A model generated the notes under the pieces. The model did no database searches. It worked only from the letters and a program-made list of their open reading frames with translations, and was not told where the DNA came from. Source: STD2-102 sp964414205 (GTDB taxonomy: Bacteria; Bacillota; Clostridia; Christensenellales; CAG-917). Taken from it: a stretch of DNA of 48,301 nt. Both the position numbers and the translations under genes were made by a program. Location: the NCBI GenBank assembly GCA_964414205.1, contig CAYPVP010000003.1:1-48301 (forward strand), written 5' to 3'. Positions 25,532 to 34,204 of this stretch are shown in pieces (position 1 is the first letter of the stretch; the number at the start of each line of letters is the position of its first letter).

Positions 25532-25990
25532 TCACAGTTTGCAAGGGTTTTCTTTGATGTAGTCATCAAGAATTTTTGCACATTCAAAAACCAAATCGGC
25601 ACAACTGCGTTTTGTATAGTATGCCTCTGTTCGCTCACTTGGAACAGGGTTTGTTGAAGTTTCGCTTTGTGGCAACAAATTGCGACATATAATTGTGTTG
25701 TGATTTGAAATGAATTTTTTTGCCAATTCTTGAATTCTTGCATAGTGGTTGGCTTTTGATGTTTTGTCTTGTGGCAAATCATAGCCATACAAAAAGCCTG
25801 CAACAATAAACATTCCTGAAACAGCACCACAAACTTCACGCATCCTTCCCATTCCACCACCAAAAGACGATGACATTTTGAGCAGTTTGTCGTTTGGAAT
25901 GTCAATCAAGTCGCTGAATGCCAAAACCACTGATTGCGAGCAGTTGTAGCCTTGTTTGAAAAATTCATATGCTTTTTCTGAACGATTCAT
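25532..25990 (-). CDS. C_GCAxxG_C_C family redox protein
   Basis: A 152-residue protein of the small cysteine-rich family named for its motif. Visible are YNCSQSV near residue 15, the glycine-rich FGGGMGRMREVCGAVSG (C-GAxxG), an ICRNLL cysteine in the middle and CADLVFECA near the end. The family is thought to be redox-active and includes selenoproteins; no specific reaction is established. No selenocysteine is indicated here. GGAG precedes ATG at 25990; the longer open frame is unsupported. The gene is monocistronic with its own promoter. Confidence 0.85.
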   Translation of the reverse strand: MNRSEKAYEFFKQGYNCSQSVVLAFSDLIDIPNDKLLKMSSSFGGGMGRMREVCGAVSGMFIVAGFLYGYDLPQDKTSKANHYARIQELAKKFISNHNTIICRNLLPQSETSTNPVPSERTEAYYTKRSCADLVFECAKILDDYIKENPCKL

Positions 25991-26017
25991 TTTTTTCTCC
26001 AATTCGGTTGATATTGT

Positions 26018-26047
26018 TTTATATTTTGTATACACTACTATTAGCAA
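26018..26047 (-). promoter_or_regulatory. Promoter of the C_GCAxxG_C_C gene
   Basis: Minus-strand TTGCTA (26047-26042), 18 bp, TATAAA (26023-26018), start near 26011. Confidence 0.5.
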
Positions 26048-26061
26048 AAGAAATTCTTTTA

Positions 26062-26101
26062 CCCAAGGGCAGTAATAATTACCTTGGGATTTTCTTTTTT
26101 T
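26062..26101 (+). terminator. Orphan intrinsic terminator
   Basis: CCCAAG/CTTGGG (26062-26088) encloses a second GTAAT/ATTAC stem and is followed by a T-rich tail. On the plus strand no gene ends here: the nearest upstream plus-strand gene stops at 25232. A weak plus-strand promoter (TTGATA, 15 bp, TATACA at 26008-26034) could start a transcript of about 60 nt that this hairpin ends. Confidence 0.6.
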
Positions 26102-26264
26102 TATTTTAGGTGTGACTTTGTGTGCAATTTCAATTTATCTTTTGCGTTTTCAAAAGTCAATCATTTTTCATTGTGAAAAATTTGACATATTAGACAAAAT
26201 TGTTGACAAATCTACAAAAAGAAAAATATTCCAACAAAAATTTCAAACTTATGCACTCAATTTG

Positions 26265-26291
26265 TTGACAAGATATTGTAATTATTATAAA
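26265..26291 (+). promoter_or_regulatory. Riboswitch/permease promoter
   Basis: TTGACA (26265-26270) and TATAAA (26286-26291), with a short 15-bp spacer, just upstream of the purine aptamer. Confidence 0.5.
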
Positions 26292-26313
26292 CTTCAATCA
26301 TCTATTTGTTTTG

Positions 26314-26376
26314 CCAATATAATCGAATGATATGGTTTCGAGTCTCTACCAGGCACCGTAAATGCTTGACTATTGG
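26314..26376 (+). promoter_or_regulatory. Purine riboswitch aptamer, guanine-type
   Basis: P1 CCAATA/TATTGG encloses the conserved core: TATAATC, the P2/L2 segment with GATATGG, TCTCTACC, and CCGTAAA in L3, then GACTA. The specificity base is the C in GACTA, which pairs with guanine or hypoxanthine; adenine sensors have U. It controls the downstream NCS2 permease, a classical arrangement. Confidence 0.95.
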
Positions 26377-26417
26377 ACATTGTGTTCTAAAAACAATGGA
26401 ATTTTCCATTTTAGATG

Positions 26418-26486
26418 CTAGGGACGATGTTCGACGTTTGAAATCTTTTTGATGATTATGTTGAATGTGGGACCCTAGTTTTTTTT
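26418..26486 (+). terminator. Riboswitch terminator (expression platform)
   Basis: CTAGGG (26418-26423) pairs with CCCTAG (26473-26478), followed by eight T. The loop is unusually long, about 49 nt. A separate strong hairpin (TCTAAA/TTTAGA with inner ATGGAA/TTCCAT, 26386-26415) sits between aptamer and terminator. Guanine binding would be expected to favour termination. Confidence 0.75.
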
Positions 26487-26545
26487 GTTTCAAAATTGAC
26501 TCTCACGCAAAACGCAACAAATGAAAAACCGTGGGAGGTATTTTT

Positions 26546-28204
26546 ATGGAAAACAACGAACAAATCGTTGAGCAACAAGAAGAAATTGCAACTGCTCCAA
26601 ACAACAATGGCAAAAAACCATCAAAGTTTGTGAATGCACTTGACAGTTTCTTTCAAATTTCAGCAAACAAGAGTTCATTCCGTGCTGAAACAGTTGGTGG
26701 TCTTACAACATTCTTTGCAATGTGCTACATCTTGATTGTAAACCCAGGTGTTATGACAGGCGAATGGGGTCCAACTCCAATTCATAATGCTGTTTTCATT
26801 GCAACTGCTCTTGGTGCAATCATCGGAACATTGCTCATGGCACTCTACGCAAAAATGCCATTTGCACAAGCACCAGGCATGGGACTCAACGCTTTCTTTA
26901 ATTCAGTTTTCGTTGCAAACGGTGTTGGTTTTGCTGCTGTTAATGCTGGTTCAATTGAAGCATATCAAGGTGGTATGGCTGTTATTTTTGTTGCAGGTCT
27001 TTTGTTTATGCTTTTGTCATTGACAGGACTTCGTGAAAAAATTGCAAAAGCAATGCCTGCATGTTTGAAAACTGCAATCACTGCTGGAATCGGTTTGTTC
27101 ATTGCAAAAATTGGTCTTGGACCAAACGGATTTGGACTTTTGAATGGTGCTGGAAAAGTTGCAAACATGAACTTCTTTACAGGTGGCGCAACATGGTATA
27201 CCTTTGCACCAATTCTTGCTGGACTCATTGGTTTCCTTATGATTGGTTTGCTTTCAAAAACAAAAGCAAGCAAATTCAATGTTATTATTGCAATCATTTC
27301 TTCAACTGCTCTATTCTATTTGTTCAACATTGGAAATAGTGGTGCATACTCTGTATTTACAGGTGGCATTCAAAACCCAATTGATGCTTTCAAAGATTTT
27401 GGCAATTTGGGTATTGGTGCTGCATTCAAGGGCTTCCAATACTGGGATGCAAACATTGCATTGAACCTCGTTTTGCTCATCATCACATTCTGCTTGGTTG
27501 ACATGTTTGATACACTTGGAACACTTCAAGGCGCAGCAACTGAGGCTGACATGCTCGATAGCAAAGGCAACCCAAAAAATCTTGGAAAATGTTTGATGGC
27601 AGACTCAACAGCAACTGTTGTTGGTGGAATTTTCGGAACATCAACTGTCACTACTTTTGTTGAATCGGCTGCTGGTGTTGGTGCTGGTGCAAGAACTGGT
27701 TTCTCTTCACTCATCGTTGCAATTTTGTTCTTTGTTGCAATGTTCCTGTCACCTCTCGCTGCAATCATTCCTGCATGTGCTGTTGGTCCTGCTCTTGTTT
27801 ATGTTGGCGTTTTGATGCTCAAAAACATCATAAATGTTGATTTCAAAGATATGTATTCTGCAATTCCTGCATTCCTTACAGTCATTGTCATGCCTTTGGC
27901 AGGTTCAATTTCTGATGGTATCGGTGTTGGTATGATTGCTTACATGTTCATGAACATCATCAAAGTTCTTTTCTCAAAATATATTGATAGAAAAGCATAT
28001 TTCTCAACTGCAAACATGGTTGAAGGATACAAACAAATTCCTACCAAGTTCAAGAATTTTGCTGCAAAATTCAAGAAAGGTGCAGAAATTGTTGAAATTC
28101 CTGAAATTGAAGATGAAAATGTTGGTGCATTCTGGTCAAAAGATTTGATTATTTATGGTGTTGCAATTCTCTTCATTCTTCGTTTCTTTATGGTTACAAT
28201 GTAA
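26546..28204 (+). CDS. NCS2-family purine permease (AzgA/PbuG-like)
   Basis: Imports hypoxanthine, guanine or adenine by proton symport across the plasma membrane. A 552-residue protein with about 12-14 hydrophobic helices. Family marks include FRAETVGGLTTFFAMCYIL near the start, QAPGMGLNAFF, AGIGLFIAKIG, FVDMFDT-type VDMFDTLGT and the substrate-loop GTSTVTTFVESAAGVGAGART. A ~40-residue Gln/Glu-rich soluble N-terminus and a cytosolic extension near residue 510 are slightly long for the family. GGGAGG precedes ATG at 26546. The guanine riboswitch upstream supports guanine or hypoxanthine as substrate. Confidence 0.95.
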   Translation: MENNEQIVEQQEEIATAPNNNGKKPSKFVNALDSFFQISANKSSFRAETVGGLTTFFAMCYILIVNPGVMTGEWGPTPIHNAVFIATALGAIIGTLLMALYAKMPFAQAPGMGLNAFFNSVFVANGVGFAAVNAGSIEAYQGGMAVIFVAGLLFMLLSLTGLREKIAKAMPACLKTAITAGIGLFIAKIGLGPNGFGLLNGAGKVANMNFFTGGATWYTFAPILAGLIGFLMIGLLSKTKASKFNVIIAIISSTALFYLFNIGNSGAYSVFTGGIQNPIDAFKDFGNLGIGAAFKGFQYWDANIALNLVLLIITFCLVDMFDTLGTLQGAATEADMLDSKGNPKNLGKCLMADSTATVVGGIFGTSTVTTFVESAAGVGAGARTGFSSLIVAILFFVAMFLSPLAAIIPACAVGPALVYVGVLMLKNIINVDFKDMYSAIPAFLTVIVMPLAGSISDGIGVGMIAYMFMNIIKVLFSKYIDRKAYFSTANMVEGYKQIPTKFKNFAAKFKKGAEIVEIPEIEDENVGAFWSKDLIIYGVAILFILRFFMVTM

Positions 28205-28234
28205 TCAAAACGAACACAATTCAAAACAATACAA

Positions 28235-28263
28235 AAAAAGGCTACGCATTGCGTGGCCTTTTT
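28235..28263 (+). terminator. Terminator of the purine permease
   Basis: Stem AAAAAGGCTACGC/GCGTGGCCTTTTT (one G-T pair) with an ATT loop and a T-run, about 30 bp after the stop. Confidence 0.88.
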
Positions 28264-28289
28264 GCATTCTTTCATTCCACTTTCCACAA

Positions 28290-28425
28290 GAGGCAAAAAG
28301 TTAAATAGTAAAAAGTTAAGAGTCAAAGTCAAAGAGAAAAGAAAAAAGAGTCGAATAATTAAAGAGTCAAAAGTTAAAAGTTAAAAGTTAAAATTCAAGA
28401 GTCAAAGATTCAAGAGTAAAATATT
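28290..28425. repeat. Short-unit low-complexity repeats
   Basis: The gene-free gap 28264-28690 contains AAAAGTT three times in tandem (28369-28389) plus a partial copy, and AGAGTCAAAG-type words at about 28319, 28363 and 28398. Nothing codes here; the glutamine synthetase promoter lies at the right end. Confidence 0.7.
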
Positions 28426-28625
28426 TATAAATAAAATGCGACATATATGTTGCAAGTCACACAAGCATCAAAGTGTCACAAATTTGCAATGAAAAAGACA
28501 ATCAAAATGCAAAACCAAAATTAGAAAGTGGAAAGTGCAACAAAAATGTGGAAATCTCAAAAATTTGCAAATCTTCAAACTTTCATTGGCGACAACAAAG
28601 TTGAATTGCAGATTTGTTGTTTTGC

Positions 28626-28654
28626 TTGCTAATGTCTTTATGATATATTATAAT
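28626..28654 (+). promoter_or_regulatory. Glutamine synthetase promoter
   Basis: TTGCTA (28626-28631), 17 bp, TATAAT (28649-28654), start near 28661, leader about 30 nt. GGAG lies 12 nt before the ATG, a long spacing. No GlnR- or TnrA-type palindrome is evident. Confidence 0.65.
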
Positions 28655-28690
28655 ATAGTAATTAAATTTGAATTGGAGTATTGAGTTGCT

Positions 28691-30832
28691 ATGGCAAAGA
28701 GATTGACAGAAGAAAAGAAAATCACAGACTTTTTTGCATCAGATGTTTTCACGGACAGTGTTATGCGTGAAACCATGCAGGCTCAGGACTATGATGCCTT
28801 GCGAAAAGTCATTGATGATGGTGGACAACTTGAAATGGACCTTGCTGACAAAGTTGCAAATGCAATGAAAGATTGGGCAATGTCAAAAGGCGCAACTCAC
28901 TATACTCACTGGTTTCAACCATTGACAGGGGCAACTGCCGAAAAGCATGATGCTTTCATTTCGATTGACAGTGATGGCAAAACCATTTTGGAATTTTCTG
29001 GCAAAGAACTTTCAAAAGGGGAAGCCGATGCTTCAAGTTTTCCATCTGGTGGCATAAGAGCAACATTTGAGGCTCGTGGCTACACTGTTTGGGATGTCAG
29101 TTCTCCTGCATTTTTGAAAAAGTCAGAAGGTGGTGCAAGTGTTTTGTGCATTCCGACTGCATTTTGTTCCTACACAGGCGAAGTTCTCGACAAAAAGACT
29201 CCGTTGCTTCGTTCAATGGTCGCGCTCGACAAAGAGGGAAGAAGACTTTTGAAACTCTTGGGAATTGAAAGCAACAAAGTCTATTCAAATGTTGGGGGCG
29301 AACAAGAATATTTTCTCGTTGACAAAGAAATGTATAAAAGACGTGATGATTTGCGTTTTACTGGTCGCACAATTTTTGGCGCTCCTGCTCCAAAGGGACA
29401 AGAAAAAAATGACCAATACTATGCAAACATTCGTGAAAGAGTTCTAAACTACATGGCAGATTTGAATGAGGCATTGTGGAAACTTGGAATCAACGCCAAA
29501 ACACAACACAATGAAGCAGCACCTGCTCAACATGAACTTGCACCAATCTACAACAGTTGCAACATTGCAACCGACCAAAACCAACTCACAATGGAAATCA
29601 TGAAGAAAGTTGCTGACAGACACGGACTGACATGTTTGCTTCATGAAAAGCCATTTGCAGGAGTCAACGGAAGTGGAAAGCACAACAACTGGTCACTTTG
29701 CACAGCCGAAGGTGAAAACTTGCTGAAACCTGGCAAAACACCTGAAAGCAACAGAGTTTTCTTGTTGTTTTTGCTTGCTGTCATTGGTGGTGTTGATGAA
29801 TTTCAAGACCTCATTCGCATGAGTGCTTCAAATGCAGGCAACGACAGACGACTTGGTGGAAACGAAGCACCTCCTGCAATCATTTCAGTTTACATTGGCG
29901 ACCGTTTGGAGGCAATGTTTGAAAACTTGGAAAGTGGTGCACAAGGCATAAACAAAATCAAAGAATATTTGAAAATGGGCATTCCAAACAGCCCAAAACT
30001 CAAAAAAGATGACAGTGACAGAAACCGAACATCTCCATTTGCATTCACAGGAAACAAATTTGAATTCAGAATGGTTGGTTCATCACAATCTCTTGCAACT
30101 CCAAACATTGTGTTGAACACTGTTGTGGCAGAAATGCTTTCACGCATCAGTCAAGAAATTGAAACTGCACTTCAAGAAACAAACAATTCATGTGACATTG
30201 ACCATATTGTTTCAACAATCATCATGAACTGGACAAAGAAATATCGCCGAATTATGTTCAATGGCAACAACTATTCTGATGCTTGGAGAATAGAAGCAAA
30301 AGAAAGAGGACTTTCTGAAATCAACAACTGTGTTGATGCCTATGAAGTCATGATTCGCCAAGATGTCATTACAATGTTTGAGCGTCAAGGCGTTTTGAAT
30401 GAAAAAGAAAGTGTGGCTCGACATGAAATCTATTTGTCAGAATATTCAAAAACTATAAACATCGAAGGCTTGACTGCATTGTCGATTGCAAAAACTCAAA
30501 TTTTGCCAACAGCAATGCGCTATCAAGGCAAAATTGCAAAACAAGCCTACCACTTGAAACAACTTGACAAAGCGTTTGCAAAAACTCAAATGAAAGTTCT
30601 CAACGATTTTGAGCAAAAAATTGAACAACTTGACAAAGACATTGTTGCACTTGAAAACGCACTTGACATTGCAACTTCGACTTTGGAAGTCAGAAGCAAA
30701 GCCGTTGCCTATCGTGACTTGGTTGTCACCTCGATTGACAGCATGAGAAAAACAGTTGATGCTTTGCAACTTGTGACAGACAAGAAAGAATGGCCATATC
30801 CAACCTATTCTGACTTGTTATTTTATGAATAA
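28691..30832 (+). CDS. glnN: Glutamine synthetase type III
   Basis: ATP-dependent amidation of glutamate, the main ammonia-assimilation step; type III enzymes are dodecamers found in Bacteroidetes, cyanobacteria and many Clostridia. The length of 713 residues is right for type III and far above the ~450 of type I. Marks include THYTHWFQPLTG, the metal-binding GGEQEYFLVD, KTQHNEAAPAQHELAP, the glutamate-site HEKPFAGVNGSGKHNNWS, NDRRLGGNEAPP and the C-terminal WPYPTYSDLLF. ATG at 28691 is the first in-frame start after a stop. The next gene begins 5 bp later and is probably co-transcribed. Confidence 0.97.
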   Translation: MAKRLTEEKKITDFFASDVFTDSVMRETMQAQDYDALRKVIDDGGQLEMDLADKVANAMKDWAMSKGATHYTHWFQPLTGATAEKHDAFISIDSDGKTILEFSGKELSKGEADASSFPSGGIRATFEARGYTVWDVSSPAFLKKSEGGASVLCIPTAFCSYTGEVLDKKTPLLRSMVALDKEGRRLLKLLGIESNKVYSNVGGEQEYFLVDKEMYKRRDDLRFTGRTIFGAPAPKGQEKNDQYYANIRERVLNYMADLNEALWKLGINAKTQHNEAAPAQHELAPIYNSCNIATDQNQLTMEIMKKVADRHGLTCLLHEKPFAGVNGSGKHNNWSLCTAEGENLLKPGKTPESNRVFLLFLLAVIGGVDEFQDLIRMSASNAGNDRRLGGNEAPPAIISVYIGDRLEAMFENLESGAQGINKIKEYLKMGIPNSPKLKKDDSDRNRTSPFAFTGNKFEFRMVGSSQSLATPNIVLNTVVAEMLSRISQEIETALQETNNSCDIDHIVSTIIMNWTKKYRRIMFNGNNYSDAWRIEAKERGLSEINNCVDAYEVMIRQDVITMFERQGVLNEKESVARHEIYLSEYSKTINIEGLTALSIAKTQILPTAMRYQGKIAKQAYHLKQLDKAFAKTQMKVLNDFEQKIEQLDKDIVALENALDIATSTLEVRSKAVAYRDLVVTSIDSMRKTVDALQLVTDKKEWPYPTYSDLLFYE

Positions 30833-30837
30833 GAAAT

Positions 30838-32346
30838 ATGAAACTTTATAGACGCAACAAAAAACAAGCCATTGAACTTGAAAACGAAGCCCAAAAAGAA
30901 GTCATCGAAGAAAAACCTGTCGATGAGTTTTTGGGTGGAGAATATTTTCCTAGTGACGAAATTTCACAAGATGAGTTGATTGACAGTGTAGATTTTTTGG
31001 AGTCAACTCACAACAAATTGAATGCCAACCCTTCAAGAATTGGTGGAAGTTTGGGTGAAAAAAGAACGGCAAGACAAATTAGGGACATTTGTTCAAATGA
31101 AATTGGAATTTTGTCCAGAATGGAATCGTTCAACACAAATTTTTGGTGTGGAAAAGCCAGCATTTTGTTGTTTGGAATTGGCTATGCCGTTGCATTTTTG
31201 TTCTATTTGATTTCTTTTGCTTTTGATGGTGCAGTGGGAATTGCATTTTCGTTTTTTGTTGGACTGTTTGCACTTTGTGATTTTATTTTTGCAATGATGA
31301 GTGTGTTAGGTTTTGATTTTTCAAAAAAAGTTAGAACCAAAAAAACTTCGTATAATGTGATATCATTTTTGAAGCCACGCAATGCTTCAATCACCACTGA
31401 TGAAAATGGTGATGTTCAGTCCAAAATTGGCAAAAAACTTTTGTTGGTTGCTGGTTATGATGGAAAATTTGGAAACAATTTTGACACAAAACCAAAATTT
31501 ATGGAAATTGGAGTTTTGTGTTCAATTTGTTCATCGGCAATGTTTTTGATTTTTTGTTTGCTGAGAACTTGTTTGGGAGTCAACAATGTTGCAAAAATTG
31601 TGACATTGGTTGTTTTGCCAACCTTGTTTGTTGTGCCTGCAATTTTCTTTTTGGTGTCATATGTGTCATTTTCAAAAAGAAAAATAATTGAAAACAATGA
31701 AATTTCAGTTGCCACATCTTTGGCAGTTTTAAAATTTTTGAAAGATGAATGTCGTGTTCCAGATGATTCAGCAGTTGGCTTTGTTGCATTTGGTTCAGAA
31801 AGTTTTGGCAACAAGGGAGCAAAGGCTTTTCTTGATGCCTACAAAGATTCTGAATTGCTCAAAGGAGCAACTGTTTTGAATGTTTCAGAATTGCTCAACG
31901 GAAAAATGAAAGTTGTTGGCACTGACAAATTGCGAAAAATTGAAAATGATTCTCACCTTGCCAACTTGACTTATGATGTATGCACTCAAAAGGATTTTGA
32001 CATAGAAAAATATGATGGAATTCAACATTCGTTTTATGGCTATTCATCAAATATTTTTGCCAAAGCAGGTTTCAAAACATTGACACTGACAGCAAAAGAC
32101 ACCTCTGTCAATTTGTTGAAAGAAAATTGTGAAGAAGACATTGAAAGACAAACATTGGAAAACAATTTCTCATTGATTGCAAGTGTGGCAATGGCAATTT
32201 TGCAAGAAAAAGAGCCTGTCGAAAAAATTCAAAAGTTTGTTGCAAATGAAGATGTTTGCACAAATCAATCTGAACAAACCACAGAAATTGCAAAAATTGA
32301 AAACAACGAGAAAACAAATTCGACAAAATCTGACAAAGAGAATTGA
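30838..32346 (+). CDS. Degenerate M28-peptidase-like membrane protein
   Basis: A 502-residue protein with hydrophobic hairpins at about residues 105-160 and 220-280. The soluble parts follow the M28 aminopeptidase order: NVISFLKPRN, a strand ending VAGYDG (205-209) where M28 has AHYDS, ENNEISVATSLAVL where M28 has DDNASG, VGFVAFGSESFGNKGAKAF where M28 has the EE pair (only Glu321 remains), and QHSFYGYSSNIFAKAGFKTLTL resembling the late His region. The metal-binding His and Asp appear lost, so hydrolysis is doubtful. It starts 5 bp after glnN with no clear ribosome site, suggesting coupled translation. The homology is my reading of motifs. Confidence 0.65.
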   Translation: MKLYRRNKKQAIELENEAQKEVIEEKPVDEFLGGEYFPSDEISQDELIDSVDFLESTHNKLNANPSRIGGSLGEKRTARQIRDICSNEIGILSRMESFNTNFWCGKASILLFGIGYAVAFLFYLISFAFDGAVGIAFSFFVGLFALCDFIFAMMSVLGFDFSKKVRTKKTSYNVISFLKPRNASITTDENGDVQSKIGKKLLLVAGYDGKFGNNFDTKPKFMEIGVLCSICSSAMFLIFCLLRTCLGVNNVAKIVTLVVLPTLFVVPAIFFLVSYVSFSKRKIIENNEISVATSLAVLKFLKDECRVPDDSAVGFVAFGSESFGNKGAKAFLDAYKDSELLKGATVLNVSELLNGKMKVVGTDKLRKIENDSHLANLTYDVCTQKDFDIEKYDGIQHSFYGYSSNIFAKAGFKTLTLTAKDTSVNLLKENCEEDIERQTLENNFSLIASVAMAILQEKEPVEKIQKFVANEDVCTNQSEQTTEIAKIENNEKTNSTKSDKEN

Positions 32347-32533
32347 AAAAATTCTTCAAAGAAGAAAAAAAATCAAAAAAAGCAAAGAATTGCATGAAAC
32401 AAAACAAAATGCCATTGACAAAAAGTCGTATAAAGTGCAATATATAATCAATTTAACATCTAGAAAAGCAGGCAAAAAGAAAATTTTTTTTAATTCAACA
32501 GTAAAAAAACAAAAAAATAAAAACATTTCAACA

Positions 32534-32560
32534 GTCCAATTTGTTGGACAATAGTTTTTC
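32534..32560 (+). terminator. Weak hairpin after the M28-like gene
   Basis: GTCCAA/TTGGAC with a TTTG loop (32534-32549), followed by AATAGTTTTTC. It may be a weak terminator; the 190-bp gap before it has no gene. Confidence 0.4.
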
Positions 32561-32607
32561 ATACTTTCTTTACAATGAAATCAACAAAAACTAAGGAGAA
32601 ATGGAAA

Positions 32608-32973
32608 ATGTATTTTGAAATTGGGTTGAAATGTGGTAGTTTTGCAAATGGAGAATATTTTAGAGTGAATGTTCCTGTTTTTGCTGAAAAAATGGTTGAT
32701 GCAATCATTTTGGCAGAAAAATTTGAGTTTGCAAACAAAAAATGTGAAAATCTTGTCATCGATGCAAGGGAAATTGATTTTGCAAGATTTTGTGAATTGA
32801 AAAACGATTTGCGACGTGACGAAGTTTTGAAATGCAAAACATCACGTGACCAAAGATTTTATGCTGTCTTATCTCATAGATTTGTTAGAGAATTTGAATT
32901 GAAGAGGGAAAATTGCAAAAAAATTGAAAAATTCAATGAGGTTATGTGTTGTTGCAATTTTAAAGCAGCATAA
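32608..32973 (+). CDS. Small protein of unknown function
   Basis: I do not recognise this 121-residue protein. It is soluble and mixed alpha/beta by appearance (MYFEIGLKCGSFANGEYF, then KMVDAIILAEKFEF), with a basic C-terminal half (KNDLRRDEVLKCKTSRDQRF) and six cysteines, including three adjacent ones (CCC) near the end. No signal peptide or zinc motif is clear. AAGGAG 9 nt before ATG at 32608 supports the start over an in-frame ATG at 32575, which overlaps a possible -10 box. The WYL regulator gene follows 21 bp later, so the two are probably co-transcribed. Confidence 0.65.
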   Translation: MYFEIGLKCGSFANGEYFRVNVPVFAEKMVDAIILAEKFEFANKKCENLVIDAREIDFARFCELKNDLRRDEVLKCKTSRDQRFYAVLSHRFVREFELKRENCKKIEKFNEVMCCCNFKAA

Positions 32974-32994
32974 AACTACATTCAAGGAGTACTG

Positions 32995-33990
32995 ATGGCA
33001 AAAGGTAACAATCAGAAAATCAAAATTATCAAATTGTTGGAAATTTTGAATTCCGAAAGTGATGAAAAGCATCCAATTACAACTCAACAACTTGTGTTGC
33101 GTCTAAATTCAATGGATATTGATGTGGAAAGGAAAACGGTCTATGATGATGTCAATGCTTTGATAACATGTGGCTTTGACATTGTTTCAACAAAGATTGG
33201 ACATTCAAATGCCTATTATATTGGCAGTAGAAAATTTGAACTTTCTGAAATCAAAATTTTGCTTGATGCTGTTGAATCTGCTTCGTTCATAACCGAAAAA
33301 AAATCAAAAGTTTTGTCGCAAAAATTGCTTGAACTTGTCGATGTGCACAATGCTGAAATGCTTGAAAAACAAGTGTTGTTTGACAATGTTGTGAAACATA
33401 GCAATGAAAAAATCTATTATAATGTTGATGCAATTTCAAATGCTATCATTGAAGAAAAAAGAATTGAATTTTGCTATTTTGTTCATGATGTTGATGGCAA
33501 CATAGTTTTGAAACGCAATGGAGCAAAATATCTTGTTTCTCCATGGAAATTGATTTTTACTGAAAACAACTACTACCTTATTGGAGTTTTGGAAGAAGAA
33601 AAAGAGTTTAGACATTTTAGACTTGACAGAATGCAAAGTGTGGAAATTTTGGAAAGCAAAATTTGTGAAACCGTTGCAAGAGAAAAAAGACGAATTGTTG
33701 GAGACACCAAACGCATTTTTTCAATGTTTAAAGGTGAAGAAAAAACAGTTGAACTTGTTGCTGACAACACTCTTGTTGATGTCATCATGGACAAATTTGG
33801 TGAAAACATAAAAATGACAAAACTGAATGAAAAACAGTTTTCTGTCTTGGTGAGAGTGGAAATCAGCGATATGTTTTTTGCTTGGTGTTTTGGTGTTGGC
33901 GAAAAATTGAAAATCAATGCGCCATTTGAAGTTGTAAATGCGTTTAAAGAAAAATTTGTTTCCTATCAAAAACATTGCTTTGAAACCTAA
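32995..33990 (+). CDS. WYL-domain transcriptional regulator
   Basis: A 331-residue regulator with an N-terminal winged helix (KIIKLLEILNSES, TTQQLVLRLN, ERKTVYDDVNALITCGFDIV) and a WYL ligand-binding domain from about residue 150 (ISNAIIEEKRIEFCYF, YLVSPWKLIFTENNYYLIGV, FRHFRLDRMQSVEIL), followed by a WCX-like C-terminal region. WYL domains are thought to sense nucleic acids or nucleotides and often regulate stress or defence genes; the target here is unknown. AAGGAG 7 nt before the ATG fixes the start. Defence genes are not seen nearby. It is probably co-transcribed with the small unknown gene upstream. Confidence 0.9.
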   Translation: MAKGNNQKIKIIKLLEILNSESDEKHPITTQQLVLRLNSMDIDVERKTVYDDVNALITCGFDIVSTKIGHSNAYYIGSRKFELSEIKILLDAVESASFITEKKSKVLSQKLLELVDVHNAEMLEKQVLFDNVVKHSNEKIYYNVDAISNAIIEEKRIEFCYFVHDVDGNIVLKRNGAKYLVSPWKLIFTENNYYLIGVLEEEKEFRHFRLDRMQSVEILESKICETVAREKRRIVGDTKRIFSMFKGEEKTVELVADNTLVDVIMDKFGENIKMTKLNEKQFSVLVRVEISDMFFAWCFGVGEKLKINAPFEVVNAFKEKFVSYQKHCFET

Positions 33991-34082
33991 ATACATTTTC
34001 AAATAGATTTTCAAAACATTTTGCAGAACAAAGAAAAATTCACAAAGGCATAAAAAGTTGCGCAAAAACTTTGCAGGATAGA

Positions 34083-34111
34083 TTGTCACACAACTATTTT
34101 TGCTGTATAAT
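34083..34111 (+). promoter_or_regulatory. tRNA-Gln promoter
   Basis: TTGTCA (34083-34088), 17 bp, perfect TATAAT (34106-34111), start near 34118, five bases before the mature tRNA 5' end. Confidence 0.75.
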
Positions 34112-34122
34112 TCCTTTGTCGC

Positions 34123-34196
34123 TGGGATATGGTGTAGTGGTAGCACAAAGGTCTCTGACTCCTTTGGTGTAGGTTCGATTCCTATTATCCCTGCCA
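34123..34196 (+). tRNA. tRNA-Gln (anticodon CUG)
   Basis: A 74-nt cloverleaf including an encoded CCA. The acceptor TGGGATA pairs with TATCCCT from position 2 onward, the D arm contains GTAGTGGTAGCAC, the anticodon loop CTCTGAC has CTG flanked by T33 and A37, and the T arm GTAGG-TTCGATT-CCTAT is regular. Discriminator G73 fits glutamine. Odd points: a U1-U72 mismatch instead of the usual U-A, a U-U at the base of the anticodon loop (31-39), and a four-base variable loop. It reads codon CAG only, so another tRNA must read CAA. Confidence 0.88.
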
Positions 34197-34204
34197 AAAA
34201 AGCC

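Noticed and set aside
25498..25905. 135-residue alternative frame over the C_GCAxxG_C_C gene
   Set aside because: The other frame has the family motifs and a ribosome site; this one does not.
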